NCBI RefSeq assembly: GCF_051020955.1
Contig: NC_135016.1
Location: forward strand, 26,507,131 to 26,571,130
Source: Megalopta genalis
Taxonomy: Eukaryota; Arthropoda; Insecta; Hymenoptera; Halictidae
DNA: 64,000 bases
Direction of reading: 5' to 3'
Below, piece by piece: positions 1-10,253 of this stretch (positions are counted from its first letter, which is position 1; each line of letters opens with the position of its first letter). The notes under the pieces were generated by a model that did not search any database, had not been told where the DNA came from, and was given only the letters and a program-made list of their open reading frames with translations. The translations under genes were made by a program, and so were the position numbers.

Positions 1-40
1 TTGCTAGGAAACCTAATAATCCTGCTTAGATATTCGCGTT

Positions 41-169
41 CCAAAGTTTTAGTCGGGAGTGCTATCGCTTGCATCGATAGCACTCCCGAAAGTATAGCAA
101 GCGATAGCACTCGCAAAGCTCCTCTTTGGAGACTTTAGCTACTGCTCCTCAACATTGACTAAACTTTGG
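41..169. repeat. Small foldback element
   Basis: Outer inverted arms lie at 41-54 (CCAAAGTTTTAGTC) and 157-169. Inside is a perfect 14-bp hairpin, arms 54-67 and 75-88 with a 7-nt loop. The segment at 57-72 also recurs inverted at 98-113. No coding content; the element family is not recognised. Confidence 0.6.
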
Positions 170-996
170 TATCCTCTAAAAGCCGAAACTAAATCGTCGA
201 ACGTCCGAATTATCGACGTTAGCCACTGTCGCGTTAGCACGGTTCGAATCAAACATTAAACGTCTCCCGCATTTCTCGATAGTCGAATTAGACGAAATTA
301 TGCCATCGCATAACTACAGAAACATGTTGGCAAAGTTGCTGAAGCTTCGATCGACGGAAGTTACCGGCGCTGCTCGAAAATCGACGGGGCCCAGTCGACG
401 AAGGAAACATGGTCCGAGTTGGAGTAAACACCCGACGAGTTTCCACGAGGGCGCGTGGGTATCGGATCGCGGACCGAGAGAGGTTCGATCGGAGAAAATT
501 CACTCACCGATTCAGAGGCGATCGTTGTGGTCCGGCGAAATATCCAAGGCGAGGCATTCGACGCGCAGCGCGTACGAAACTTCAAGGAAACGAACGTTCA
601 CTTTCAAAACAAGCTGCCGTGTCTCCGGAGTTTTGCGTGCACCACACTGCGAGCATTCGGCAGCAACAACTATCGCAGCACTTTCACGTAAAACCGGCGT
701 CCCAGGGTCCACGTGGTTGTGCTCGGAGGGAAATCGAATCGCACCGGTTGTCGTGGATCGGCGGCGAGAAACGCGAGCTCGAGCCGAGCCCGGTCCGAGC
801 TCGATCCTTGCGCGATCGATATGCGGATGCGGACGCGAAGTCACTCGCGGGTTTGGCCACGCGCGATGCTAGTCAGCGGACGCCTCGAGACGGCCGCGTC
901 CGTGTCCATGAGATCGACTGATCGCGGTACAACGCGAGATCGGGTTTGCTTGGCGCCGATAAGAGAGGTGCGAGTCGAGGCGAGCCGACCGATGAG

Positions 997-1022
997 GCGT
1001 GCGTGCGCGCGCGCGCGCGCGC
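997..1022. repeat. (CG)n / (GCGT) alternating tract
   Basis: An alternating purine-pyrimidine run of about 26 bp, a sequence type able to adopt Z-DNA. It sits in CpG-rich DNA. Confidence 0.8.
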
Positions 1023-1778
1023 TGTTATCACTGTCAAACACGTTGACGGCGCAGTCCGCCGCGGCCGCCTGGCATTGCTTCCACGAACCCGTTCTCGGCC
1101 GTCTCGAGCTCGAGTTGCCGAGCGCGGGAGAGAAACGGATTCCTTTGTCGTTCCTCCGAACGCATAAAATCCGAAAGTTTATAGTCAACGCGATCCCCCG
1201 GGCAACCTGTTTTCCGCCGCTGACAACAATACTCCTCGAGAGCTGGCCGGCGCTGTCAGCCGATTCCGATTCCCCTTCGGTCTTCGCGTACTCGGCGTGC
1301 TCGGCGTACTCCGCGCGGCGAGGAAGTGTATATCCACCCACGAGCTCGACGACGAGCGCGGTGTGCTCGTCTAAACGAGCCTGGCCGTAGAGAGCGAGGA
1401 GAGGTCGGCGTCGGTTTGTTTCACGGATCACTCGCGATTACACGGGCACGTTCGACGAAGGCAGCGAAGGTGCGCGCGAGTTCGACCGGCGGTCCGCAGA
1501 CGAGAAAGGAAGAGGCGGCTTTCACGAGAATTCCTGCCGATCTTTCGAGGCCTCCTCTTCGGTCCGCGCGTCTCACCTTGCGGAGAGCGAGTCTCCAGGT
1601 CGGCCATGCAACGACGCACAGGTCCACGCTGGCCAGCAGTCTCTCCTCACCTCTCGTACACCTTCGGGCCTCTCCCTTTCCACCTTCTACCACCACCACC
1701 GCCGCGCACGGTACCCGCCACCACCACCACCACCACCGCCGACGTTACCTGGAGCCTCGAGTTGGAGTCGCCACCACC

Positions 1779-1823
1779 GGAGTGGAGTGGAGTGGAGTGG
1801 AGTGCAGTGTGGAGTGGAGTGGA
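1779..1823. repeat. (GGAGT)n pentamer microsatellite
   Basis: About nine tandem or near-tandem GGAGT units with one interruption (GCAGTGT). Purine-biased on the + strand. Confidence 0.8.
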
Positions 1824-1929
1824 TCTCCACTCTCCACCTTCTCCTTCGCCGCCGCGCCGTCAGACTTCCTCGCCTCTCTCTTGCCACCCCTCTCACTCGC
1901 GACTCCACCGACCAGAAGACAACTCCTAG

Positions 1930-2025
1930 CTTCCTCTCTCTCTCTCGCTCTTTCTCTTTCCCTTCTCCTTTCTCTCCTCGACCCTACCCCTTCGCCCCGC
2001 GGACTACTCTTCCGCCGCTTCCTCC

Positions 2026-2056
<31 letters not shown>

Positions 2057-2137
2057 CTTCTTCTACTTCTTCTACTTCTACTCCTTCGCCGTCGCGCTTC
2101 TCTCTCTCACTCTCCTTCTCTCTCTCTCTCTCTCCCT

Positions 2138-2176
<39 letters not shown>

Positions 2177-2220
2177 TCGCTCGCTTTCCTCTTTCTTTCA
2201 TCTACTCCTCCTACTCTTCC
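1930..2220. repeat. Pyrimidine-rich tract with (TTC)n and (TC)n
   Basis: Almost pure C/T on the + strand for about 290 bp. It includes a (TTC)n run near 2028-2075 and two (TC)n runs near 2098-2175. The Leu/Ser/Phe-rich or Glu/Arg-rich frames that cross it are artefacts of the repeat. Confidence 0.85.
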
Positions 2221-2299
2221 TCCTCCGCCACCTTTGCCTTCGCTGTACCTACGAGTCCTTCGTGGATCACTCGGTTTCTCTACCTTGCTCCTCTAGGCC

Positions 2300-2837
2300 A
2301 GGTAGAACGGCCGCCTAGGTATCTCTACGAGCAGTATCTCCGCGAGGGGCGAGGGGAAACGTGCCTCTGCCTACAGCCTTTCCTTCTTCCCTCTCTACGG
2401 TCGATGCATCGCCACGCATGATCCCCCTCGGTTCTATACACCTGAGGGTTGCGCCCGGTGCATCTGGACTCCGAAAAAACATGTGCTCCGAACGGTCTCT
2501 GCGCGCTACCAGAGCAAATTCCGGGGTTCCAGGCTTGAACTTTCGACTGTTGGAACTTTGCGTTCGTTTGTTGTGCTGGTAGAAGAGGGAAACAGGTTTC
2601 AGATCATTTCGTGATAAATGTACGGAAACAGGTACGAACATCCCTGTCGGGAACGTTAGAAATTGTGGCTGATATTGCGGAAGTCGAATTTGAGGGAAAC
2701 ATTTATTTGATTTGTATTCGTGGTACGAACATTGTTCGGGTGCGAGGCGACTGGATTGAGCGGCGTTCAACGTTTCAAATGTCTTAGGAAACCATAAATA
2801 CAGATGATTGCTGCCAGTCATAATTCTAACTCTTTAA
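2300..2837. other. Unique sequence, nothing recognised
   Basis: Mixed-composition unique DNA. Overlapping frames on both strands (168 aa on the minus strand) show no motif I recognise. No repeat was seen until TTAA at 2834, which precedes the 105-bp array. Confidence 0.3.
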
Positions 2838-2840
2838 CCA

Positions 2841-3470
2841 TTTCAGTGTTGACCAAACCTGGTTGACGTAATTTGGTAAAGTTTCAAGAAGAAATTATCA
2901 AAATGTTGTAAATACTAACAATTATAATAAAAATTGTCAAAAGCATTTCAGTGTTGACCAAACCTGGTTGACGTAATTTGGCAAAATTTCAAGAAGAAAT
3001 TATCAAAATATTGTGAATACTAATAATTATAATAAAAATTGTCAAAAGCATTTCAGTGTTGACCAAACCTGGTTGACGTAATTTGGTAAAATTTCAAGAA
3101 GAAATTATCAAAATTTTGTAAATATTAATAATTATAACAAAAATTGTCAAAAGCATTTCAGTGTTGACCAAACCTGGTTGACGTAATTTGGTAAAATTTC
3201 AAGAAGAAATTATCAAAATTTTGTAAATATTAATAATTATAATAAAAATTGTCAACAGCATTTCAGTGTTGACCAAACCTGGTTGACGTAATTTGGTAAA
3301 GTTTCAAGAAGAAATTATCAAAATGTTGTAAATACTAACAATTATAATAAAAATTGTCAAAAGCATTTCAGTGTTGACCAAACCTGGTTGACGTAATTTG
3401 GTAAAGTTTCAAGAAGAAATTATCAAAATGTTGTAAATACTGATAATTATAATAAAAATTGTCAAAAGCA
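2841..3470. repeat. 105-bp tandem array, six units
   Basis: Units begin with TTTCAGTGTTGACC at 2841, 2946, 3051, 3156, 3261 and 3366, exactly 105 bp apart. Each unit has an imperfect dyad around ACCAAACCTGGT, followed by an AT-rich body. Units differ at only a few positions. A TTAA followed by CCA precedes the first unit. No reading frame is conserved across units. Confidence 0.95.
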
Positions 3471-3569
3471 ACATAAATCAAGAAATAAAGCTGTTATTTA
3501 TGAAAAATATGAACATTCTCTCGAGCGTAGCCAACGTCAACAACGATATATTGTTGATCGGTGCGATAA

Positions 3570-3808
3570 CTCTTTGCACTCGAGTGGCGATTCTGAGGCA
3601 CCGCTAAAATTTGTTATACCACCTTTTAAGATAATTTTGATATTAACAAAATTTAGAATTTAAAAAATTGTTAAGAATGTAACTGTTGTACGAGCCCCAA
3701 GAGTCAATTTCATATGCATAGAATGCATTTTGTCATATAAAGTAGAAATATTATAAGTTAGAAAAATGATTTTATATTTTCAGTTAAAACAGCTTCGAGT
3801 GCAAAGGG
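3570..3808. mobile_element. TTAA miniature element, CCCTTTGCACTCGA family (copy 1)
   Basis: Termini are imperfect inverted repeats of CCCTTTGCACTCGAG type. The right flank is TTAA and the left flank is a decayed ATAA. Other copies are at 4994, 8254, 38717 and 47813. It is 239 bp and non-coding. TTAA targeting and the CCC-type terminus indicate the piggyBac superfamily. An imperfect palindrome (TGGCG...) lies about 24 bp inside the left terminus. Confidence 0.8.
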
Positions 3809-3814
3809 TTAATT

Positions 3815-4605
3815 TAATAATTTTAATTTTATTAATTTAATTTTATTCATTTCAATTGTAATAATTTTCATTGTTACGCGGTCCAACATTCGACTAATTT
3901 AAAGTATCGGGAAACGATTTCGTGGCGATCCTCCAGTGAGAATCGCAACTGACGGTAAGATCCTCGGCTAACAGCCGTATATACACTTTGAAAGGAGCTC
4001 TTTATTGCACGATACATCGCTCAATCGACACCGGGGTGCGGAGTTTTCGGTGCAGCTGCAGTTCCGAAGGGGGATCCCGGAAGCGGTATCTTATTAAATA
4101 TCGTGCCCGGGTAAACAGAGTTTTCCATCGAATTCCGAGTAGTCGGAGAGTAGCGAATCGAGATTATGTTGGAACCTGAACGGTGGCACGGCCTTGGCGT
4201 TGCGAGATTGCAGATAAATCTTAAATCAAATCTAAATATTTGACGCTTCGTGTCGAGTTTCTGCGTCGCGTACGAGGCGATGTCGACGCGAGCATCGCGC
4301 TGTACACCTTCTGATTTGGTAGTGATCTTTCTCTTTTCGCTCTCGTTCGGAAGATACTATCGATTTTATGCATCGTAGCTCTCGCAACCAGCCGCGTCGA
4401 AATAAAATAAGCGCTTCGGCGAAATTTAATTGCAAGTCTTGGGGCAGCCGTCGAATTCGAGGACGAATATCGAGATATCCACGATATTAGAATTGTATAT
4501 TTTGTTCCATACGTTGCAAACGTATAATTTGATTATGTACGTAGCAAAAAAGATCAGGGCGTGTTGTTCATTTTTCGCATTATTTCAGTTTTCCATACGT
4601 AATCG
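3815..4605. other. Unique sequence, nothing recognised
   Basis: AT-rich start, then ordinary mixed DNA with only short frames (63 aa plus, 67 aa minus) that lack recognisable motifs. Confidence 0.3.
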
Positions 4606-4890
4606 AATTCTCTAAGAGAATTCTTCTCTCAGAGAAGATTCTAAGAGAATCTTTTATTCTCTTCTATTCTTTTAGAATCTTAGAGAATTCTAAGAGAATT
4701 CTATTCCCTAAGAGATATAATTTTTGGTATGGCCACGATTTCTCAAACAGCTTTGTAATTAACATAATTAAATTCTCTAAGAGAAGATTCTAAGAGAATC
4801 TTCTATTCTCTTCTATTCTCTTAAAATCTTCGAGAATTCTATTCTCTAAGAGATATAATTTTTGGTACGGCCACGATTTCTCAAACAGCT
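4606..4890. repeat. Duplicated GAGAATTCTC-rich block
   Basis: Two copies, about 4606-4753 and 4771-4890, each pack many short palindromes built on AGAGAATTCTCT. Both end with the same tail (AGAGATATAATTTTTGGTA, then a GGCCACGATTTCTCAAACAGCT motif split by one substitution). The copies differ by a small indel in the palindromic part. Strong hairpin potential. Confidence 0.8.
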
Positions 4891-4993
4891 ACGTCAATCA
4901 GCAGTTCTTCGTCCTTAATAAATTCCTTAATCGAACGAGACAGTTTTCGTCTTTCCATTCATTGTATCGTACATTTTCATTCCTAAGTTTTAA

Positions 4994-5217
4994 TTTTTTG
5001 CACTCGAAGCCATTTTAACTGTAAACCTAAATGAACTTTTCTGACTCATAGTATTTCCATTTTACACGACAAAGTGTATTTCATGCATATGAAATCGAGT
5101 CTTGCGAATATAAATATTGATAATATCTTGATAATCTTGATAATATAAATATTATTTTGGAACGTGATGTAATAATTTTTTAATGGTGCCTCAGAGTCAC
5201 CACTCGAGTGCAAAGGG
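4994..5217. mobile_element. TTAA miniature element, CCCTTTGCACTCGA family (copy 2)
   Basis: Flanked by TTAA at 4990-4993 and 5218-5221. It is inverted relative to the 3570 copy: the GTGGTGACTCTGAGGCACC-type end is on the right. 224 bp, non-coding. Confidence 0.8.
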
Positions 5218-5221
5218 TTAA

Positions 5222-6019
5222 TAACAGAAGCATCAAATTTTCTTTCGATTTCGAAGAAATTGATAACATTCGTATCTACTAGATTGTCTCCGAAATCTTG
5301 CATCGCGTGTCCGCCTCGTTGTTACAGCGCAACGGTTCGAAATCCGAAAGCAACGAAATTCCCTCGAATTCATTGCCTCTCGAATCTCCATAACACAACG
5401 GTCCGCGATCGTGTCGAAGCGAAAGGGATCCATCGAAACCGTCAAAAGTGTTTTTCAATGTCTCGAATGAATCACACTGGTGGCCATAAGCGTGTGTCGT
5501 TTCTATAGTCAACGGTATCGCGGAGTACCACGAAGTTTCCCAAGCATTTGCATGCAACACCGGCGTCGCGCGAAACTGGACCCATTGTTTGTTTACATAA
5601 TCGGCGTGAAAACGTTCGCCGGCGGTAAACCTAATCGAGCAGCGAGTCGCAAGAATCCGAAGCCTTGTTACGTAAAAGCCGGCACCGAGAAGCCAGGCGT
5701 GAAAACACGTCTCGCGTTCTGTTTCTAGGAAGAATCCGCGTCGCCTCGCGGCACGGGCTCGCGGAGGCTGACATTTTCGAATCCTGCGCTTTTTCCGTGA
5801 ACCACGACTGGACCGTTTTACCATAAATATGTAATAACGCAACCGCTCCGACAAATAACCGGCGCGGCGCGTCGCGGCGCACAATGGGCTGAATCGAGAA
5901 ATTCAGTAACATTCTGTTATAACTTTTGAACCATCAAAGGTATTGCAATGAAATTTTCATCAAAAATATTTAAAAAATAGTTATTTTCAACTATAGATAA
6001 TTAAATTTTTTTGCATTTG
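5222..6019. other. Unique sequence, nothing recognised
   Basis: Overlapping frames up to 201 aa occur on the minus strand (5279-5884) with shadows on the plus strand. The residues are basic and Cys-scattered, and no domain or splice structure was recognised. Confidence 0.3.
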
Positions 6020-6215
6020 TTAACGCTTAGCGCTCCGCGCGTTTCTCGAGTACTGCCTACCAGCAGTACATTTTTAGAGCGGAGCGCCTGAGATAAAGGA
6101 AGTCTTATTTTGAGCGGGAAAGATTACACGTCCTTGTGAAAGCATTTGATTTTATTTATTTTATAAATATACATTTCCTTATTCTAAATAAAAGATAAAT
6201 TTTTAATTCTGTAAT

Positions 6216-6737
6216 TCACCATGGTGCGATATCTTTGGTAACAATCTCCCATGTGCATTCTGGTTTACTTGGACAAGTGTCACAGTATTCACTTTGCCAA
6301 ATAGAGTTACTAGATATTTCTTTCAAGTTTAGAACATTTTCTACGTAATTGTTGGTTTCGTTTATAATTTCATTTACCAATTCGTCCGTGAAAAATAATT
6401 TAAAATATTATATCGGCTGTTCAACGTTTTTAGGAACTTGTGGTCCAATGACCTGTGGCAATACGCTAAAAGGTATTCTATCTGGAATATGTAATTCTTC
6501 CGTAACATCGCGCCATTCATCTAAGTCTTGCAACGAATCTTCGCTTTCACTTTCAATAATTCTCATTCTTCGTCTCTTTGGTAGTATAATTTCGCTACCA
6601 CTACTCGAAGTGTCAGAATCATAACCAACATTGTCTTCCACAATGTCTTTTAACTCTTCAAAATCAAATACGTCTTCGGTATCGCTCGGCTCTAAATTCT
6701 CATCGTAATATTTATTTTTCTCCATATTGCTAACCAT
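6216..6737 (-). pseudogene. piggyBac-type transposase remnant
   Basis: The minus-strand frame starts at ATG 6737 and runs 109 codons to a stop at 6408-6410. It then continues in the same frame for 63 codons to a stop at 6216-6218. The N-terminal part is acidic (DTEDVFDFEEL, SDTSSSGSE) with a basic RRRMR patch, as in piggyBac transposase N-termini. Just after the internal stop comes YFKLFFTDELVNEIINETN, a close match to the conserved start of the piggyBac core (family knowledge). The catalytic Asp region is absent: the frame passes soon afterwards into a tail with three Cys (EYCDTCPSKPECTW). The family is usually about 550-650 aa, so most of the protein is deleted. Whether the Cys tail is the C-terminal Cys-rich domain is uncertain. 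Confidence 0.8.
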
Positions 6738-6791
6738 AGAAAAGGTCAAAAAATGGTTTAATCGTAATGGTACAGACTTGGCACGTTTTAA

Positions 6792-7032
6792 CACGTTCCG
6801 TGCCACGTGTACCATCCATGGTACACGCTTGCATGTTTACTTAGTGAACTGAACAAATTGTTTACAAGAAATTTAGAACCGAAGAATCAATTTCCACCGC
6901 AAGAATGGACGTTGATAAGTTTTTGTTACGTTGTTATCTGTACGAGAATTAATAATTGCACGTAATACATCAAGTTTTAGTAAAATATCAAAGTGTGAAG
7001 ATTCGAGTAAAAAAAGCTCGGCACGGAACGTG
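6792..7032. mobile_element. Nested TTAA element, CACGTTCCGTGCC family
   Basis: TIRs CACGTTCCGTGCC / GGCACGGAACGTG are flanked by TTAA at 6788-6791 and 7033-7036. It is 241 bp and non-coding. A 22-bp palindrome (CGTGTACCAT-cc-ATGGTACACG, 6806-6827) is centred 24.5 bp from the left end. It is inserted upstream of the transposase start codon within the 6024-7163 element, so it is the younger insertion. Confidence 0.9.
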
Positions 7033-7086
7033 TTAACTACGGATAACAATTGCTAACGCCGACGATAACGTATGCTAAAAACATTT

Positions 7087-7147
7087 GGCTCCGCAGCGGA
7101 GCCTTCGGAGTTACGGAACAAATGACAAATGCCTCCGCAGCGGAGCC
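7087..7147. promoter_or_regulatory. Paired subterminal palindromes (candidate transposase sites)
   Basis: GGCTCCGCAGCGGAGCC at 7087-7103 and the near-copy at 7131-7147 have centres 44 bp apart. They lie 68 and 24 bp from the element end at 7163. The binding role is inferred from position and from the same arrangement in other TTAA elements in this window. Confidence 0.55.
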
Positions 7148-7167
7148 TTCGGAGCACTAACGGTTAA

Positions 7168-8249
7168 ACAATAATTTTTAATTAATTTTCATTGACATTC
7201 TTTCTAAAAAAAATTGTTTAAATATAATGTTACAAACTATGTGTAACATTGCAATACTAACGTACCTGGAATTACCAGTGGGTCCTCGTAACCCGTGTGG
7301 GTGCAATAAAGTACGCGTCCAAGTAAAAAGTCTCTGTATGCATTGTATGTAGTTGGTAAATTTCAACAGTTAGAACTTCTGATAAAATGTAGATTATGTT
7401 AATTAATCTTACCATTTCGTTACTGTTTCAATAAATCTGCAGCGGCTCCACATATTTCAACGATACGAATAAAATACTACAAGAAGAAAATTAAACGATT
7501 AAATCCTGAAGCTGCAGATTTATCGAAACAATAACAAAATGGTAATCGATCCGGCCCACTATGCGGCGTGGCGATTTCTCTAGGCCGAGAGCTATCGGCT
7601 TCGTGCGAGAACATTCTGCGCGTCGCGCCGGTAAATAGCGGAAAAAAAGAAGCGGACGTAGCCGTCGAACTAAAGGTCGGGCTGAAATACCAGGTCGACG
7701 TGGAAATAACGGGGATTCCTTTAAAAACGCGAATGTTAAACATAAACGGCCCGTAGTTCCGGGTACCGAGGCTCACCGCGCTGGTTAAACATTCGTCCCG
7801 CCGATGGCGGCATTCTACTGCAGTTTTTAAAATGGCCGCCGACGTTCTCGGGATTCCAAATAGGCTCTTTCTTCGCTGGTAACTCACGCTTAGTGGATGC
7901 AAATGTTCAACGCAAACGTTTGGATCTGATTCTGAAGCCTTTTGTTAATACACCCGAGCGGGTCTCTTTCAATTCTTCGACGAGGTTAAATTTAGTTAAG
8001 CCTTGGGTGATTTTTTATTGTGCCGCGTGCTCGAGCGACGAACATTTTATCATCTTCCAAGAAGGTGTCTTCGTAATGTCGGTATAATTGAAAGTTATGT
8101 TCAACATTAATGTCACGTGATTTTATCACGTGCTGCTAAACTAGTTTTAGTAGTTTTACCAAGCGTTTTTTAGTATGTTCGCAAGTAATCTCGTACTTCT
8201 TCATTTTACTTCTCACCCTCTTGCACTGTGCACTTTTGTTTATGTTGTA
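7168..8249. other. Mostly unique sequence with a long hairpin
   Basis: Contains the hairpin at 7409-7545. A 62-aa frame at 7568-7756 (+) has a coding-like stretch (VAVELKVGLKYQVDVEITG), but a longer frame overlaps it on the minus strand and no homologue is recognised. No gene is called. Confidence 0.3.
7409..7545. repeat. 35-bp-arm inverted repeat
   Basis: Left arm 7409-7443 pairs with right arm 7511-7545 (core ATAAATCTGCAGC / GCTGCAGATTTAT) with about three mismatches and a 67-nt loop. No target duplication or family is recognised. Confidence 0.75.
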
Positions 8250-8253
8250 TTAA

Positions 8254-8494
8254 CCCTTTGCACTCGAAGCTATTTCAACTGAAAATACAAAATCATTTTT
8301 CTAACTCACAATATTTCTATTTTACATGAGAAAATGCATTTTATGCATATATAAAAATTAACTCTTGGGACTCGCGCAATAATTACACTCTTAACAATTT
8401 TTCAAATGTAAACTTTGTTAATATCAAAATTATCCTAAAAGGTGATATAACAAATATTAGTGGCGTTTCAGAGTCGCCACTCGAGGGCAAAGGG
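8254..8494. mobile_element. TTAA miniature element, CCCTTTGCACTCGA family (copy 3)
   Basis: TTAA at 8250-8253 and 8495-8498 flank inverted CCCTTTGCACTCGA / TCGAGGGCAAAGGG ends. The right end carries the imperfect palindrome TGGCG...CGCCA about 24 bp in. 241 bp, non-coding. Confidence 0.85.
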
Positions 8495-8668
8495 TTAACA
8501 TTGAACAGAAACTGGGATCTGCAAGAACTACGTAGAGTGTAATCATTTTTCTATATTTTTATTATTATACATGTTGCTAAATATATTGCGGAATATTCCA
8601 TGGCTATGTATTCCATGTTCATATTACGTATTGCAGAATATGTAATAATGTATATTCTGATAAATGAA

Positions 8669-8670
<2 letters not shown>

Positions 8671-8723
<53 letters not shown>

Positions 8724-8798
8724 TAATAATAATAATAATAATATATAATAATATATATAATAATAATAATAATATATAATAATATATATAATAATAAT
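8671..8798. repeat. (AAT)n/(AT)n microsatellite
   Basis: Interrupted ATA/AAT trinucleotide array with TATATA interruptions. The Tyr/Ile- and Leu-rich frames across it are artefacts. Confidence 0.9.
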
Positions 8799-8809
8799 TC
8801 TATTCTGAT

Positions 8810-9430
8810 AAATGAAATGATCGAAACGTTGAAAGATCAGAAACGAACGTAAAAACAAAATCGGAAGTCTAGATTCGAATTGCACGGTAGCAAGAGGAGT
8901 TGCTGCTGAAGCTATGGACCGAAGGTTTCTCGAGTGACCTGCGCATCTTCCCATAGAGATTTGAAAAGGCGTAGGGGGATGACTTCTCCGTTGTCGGCAG
9001 GTGCCCCATCGATGCTCCCTTTCGATACAAGATCCCTGAGAAACCACACCGAGCCCACCCTTGACATTTTTCACTCGAACACTGACGCGCGTATTGTTCT
9101 CCTCGAGTGGTTTGCCTATTCCTACGGCATTATTTGCCATTGGGTCGTTCGCCCCCACAAAAGGGGACCCCGCGGGGAGGCGGCCGCGGTAACAGGCGCA
9201 ACAAACCCGAACAATGACGCGAAATTTCGGAACAACCTGGTCTGATTCCATTTGTCATTGTTCGGGAGTTGGCTCCTACGAATTGTCTTCTCCCTTCCCT
9301 TCGACTTCCTCGAAAGAGTATCCCGGAGCTTTGTCGATAATCTTTGACAATCCTTCATTTGTCATTTTCAGAGTCTGATGTTTCAAAAGTGACACAGAAT
9401 GTTCCACATTACAAACAGTATTGTTTCAAT
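8810..9430. other. Unique sequence, nothing recognised
   Basis: Mixed-composition DNA with frames on both strands (103 aa plus, 78 aa minus) that shadow each other. No motif was recognised. Confidence 0.3.
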
Positions 9431-9433
9431 ATA

Positions 9434-9540
9434 CAGTAATATCTCTCTATTTGACGCTCAGATTATACACAAAAATGGACAATTTGGGAAGAGGAGATAC
9501 GATTATTCGAGCCTTGCAGTTCGTTTTTTATGGTTATAAA
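9434..9540. mobile_element. Half copy of the CAGTAATG snap-back element
   Basis: The left half of the element (CAGTAATATCTCTC ... GCAGTTCG...TATGGTTATAAAA) is present. It breaks at the hairpin centre, and the mirror arm is absent. It abuts a short direct repeat (AAAACGATTTTAATATATG twice, 9542-9599) and then the duplicated segment at 9584. Confidence 0.8.
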
Positions 9541-9583
9541 AGAAAACGATTTTAATATATGGGTAAAACTATAAAAAGAAAAC

Positions 9584-10253
9584 GATTTTAATATATGTGT
9601 ATTGAGATATGGCATTGATAAATGCTTAAAATTCAACAAAATGTTTCCATCGTTAAACATTCATGTTTAATCTAATACAAAATTTGCAGATAAATCTACC
9701 ACAAGGAATTTGTTGTTATATTTACAGCTGTTAACTGTTACATTTATTTTATATTTGTTGTATTTATTTTACAGTCCGTAATTATTAGACAGTGGATCTT
9801 TGTGCAAATTCTCATTTTCAAACAACGCTTTACAACAAATACGATCAAGCTTTCCTTTCACAACTAAAAGTTTACTCATCGTCAAAAGAAAATGTGCGAT
9901 TAACCTGGTTAATTGATACGTTCCCTTGCATTTGAAAAATCTGCGCACACCGTAAATGTATATAGATTCGCTGTCTACTATTTACCGCCCCCCAAATGTT
10001 CATTATTTGAGATACTAATAAGCATATTTTTATCTATACAGTAATGTCTCTCTAATTGACGCTCAGATTGTCCACAAAAATGGACAATTTTGGAGGAGAT
10101 ACGATTGTTCGAGCCTTGTGGCTCGTTTTTCATGGTTATCGATTGTCAACAACTATAAAAACGAGCTGCAAGGCTCGAATAATCGTGTCTCCTCTTCCCA
10201 AATCGTTCATTTTTCTGCACAATCTGAGCGACAGTTAGGGAGACATTACTGTA
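9584..10253. repeat. Duplicated ~670-bp segment, copy 1 (partner 39680-40353)
   Basis: An AT-rich segment plus a complete snap-back element recurs in direct orientation 30 kb away with only scattered differences. The duplicated part starts at GATTTTAATATATGTGTATTG in both. No coding capacity was recognised. Confidence 0.9.
10039..10251. mobile_element. CAGTAATG snap-back TA element (copy A)
   Basis: A near-perfect long palindrome: CAGTAATGTCTCTC...GAGACATTACTG with arms of about 95 bp and a short central loop, flanked by TA on both sides. 213 bp, non-coding. TA flanks suggest the Tc1/mariner group; the autonomous parent is not in this window. All copies share internal blocks ATGGACAATTTGGGAAGAGG and CGAGCCTTGCGGCTCG. 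Confidence 0.9.

Larger units (their letters stand above)
170..2300. other. GC/CpG-rich low-complexity region, no supported exon
   Basis: Long reading frames occur on both strands here, but they follow from high GC and from simple repeats. Their translations are Arg/Ser-, Leu- or Glu-rich and match no family I recognise. The stretch holds a CG run (about 997-1022), a GGAGT pentamer tract (about 1779-1823) and long pyrimidine tracts (about 1930-2220). Such CpG-rich, pyrimidine-rich DNA could be the promoter or 5' leader of a host gene, but no TATA box, start codon context or splice pair is convincing. Confidence 0.4.
6024..7163 (-). mobile_element. Internally deleted piggyBac-type element
   Basis: Bounded by TTAA at 6020-6023 and 7164-7167, with partly inverted ends (CGCTTAGCGCTCC on the left, a GTGCTCC-type end on the right). 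It carries remnants of a transposase on the minus strand. The right end has two copies of a palindrome based on CTCCGCAGCGGAG, centred 24 and 68 bp from the terminus. Both ends match the non-coding elements at 21078-22519 and 50001-50902, so those are derivatives of the same family. At 1140 bp it is about half the size of an autonomous piggyBac. Confidence 0.85.

Noticed and set aside
300..2318. Several long frames (190-330 aa) in the first 2.3 kb as candidate genes
   Set aside because: They overlap on both strands in CpG-rich or pyrimidine-repeat DNA. Their compositions (Arg/Ser, Leu/Ser, Glu/Arg) follow the repeats, and no domain or splice context is visible.
5279..5884. 201-aa minus-strand frame as a gene
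   Set aside because: It has no recognisable motif and overlaps frames on the other strand. Codon use is not distinct from the flanking DNA.
7568..7756. 62-aa plus-strand frame with a coding-like residue pattern
   Set aside because: It could be an exon fragment, but there is no homologue I can name and no convincing splice acceptor or donor. A longer frame occupies the opposite strand.
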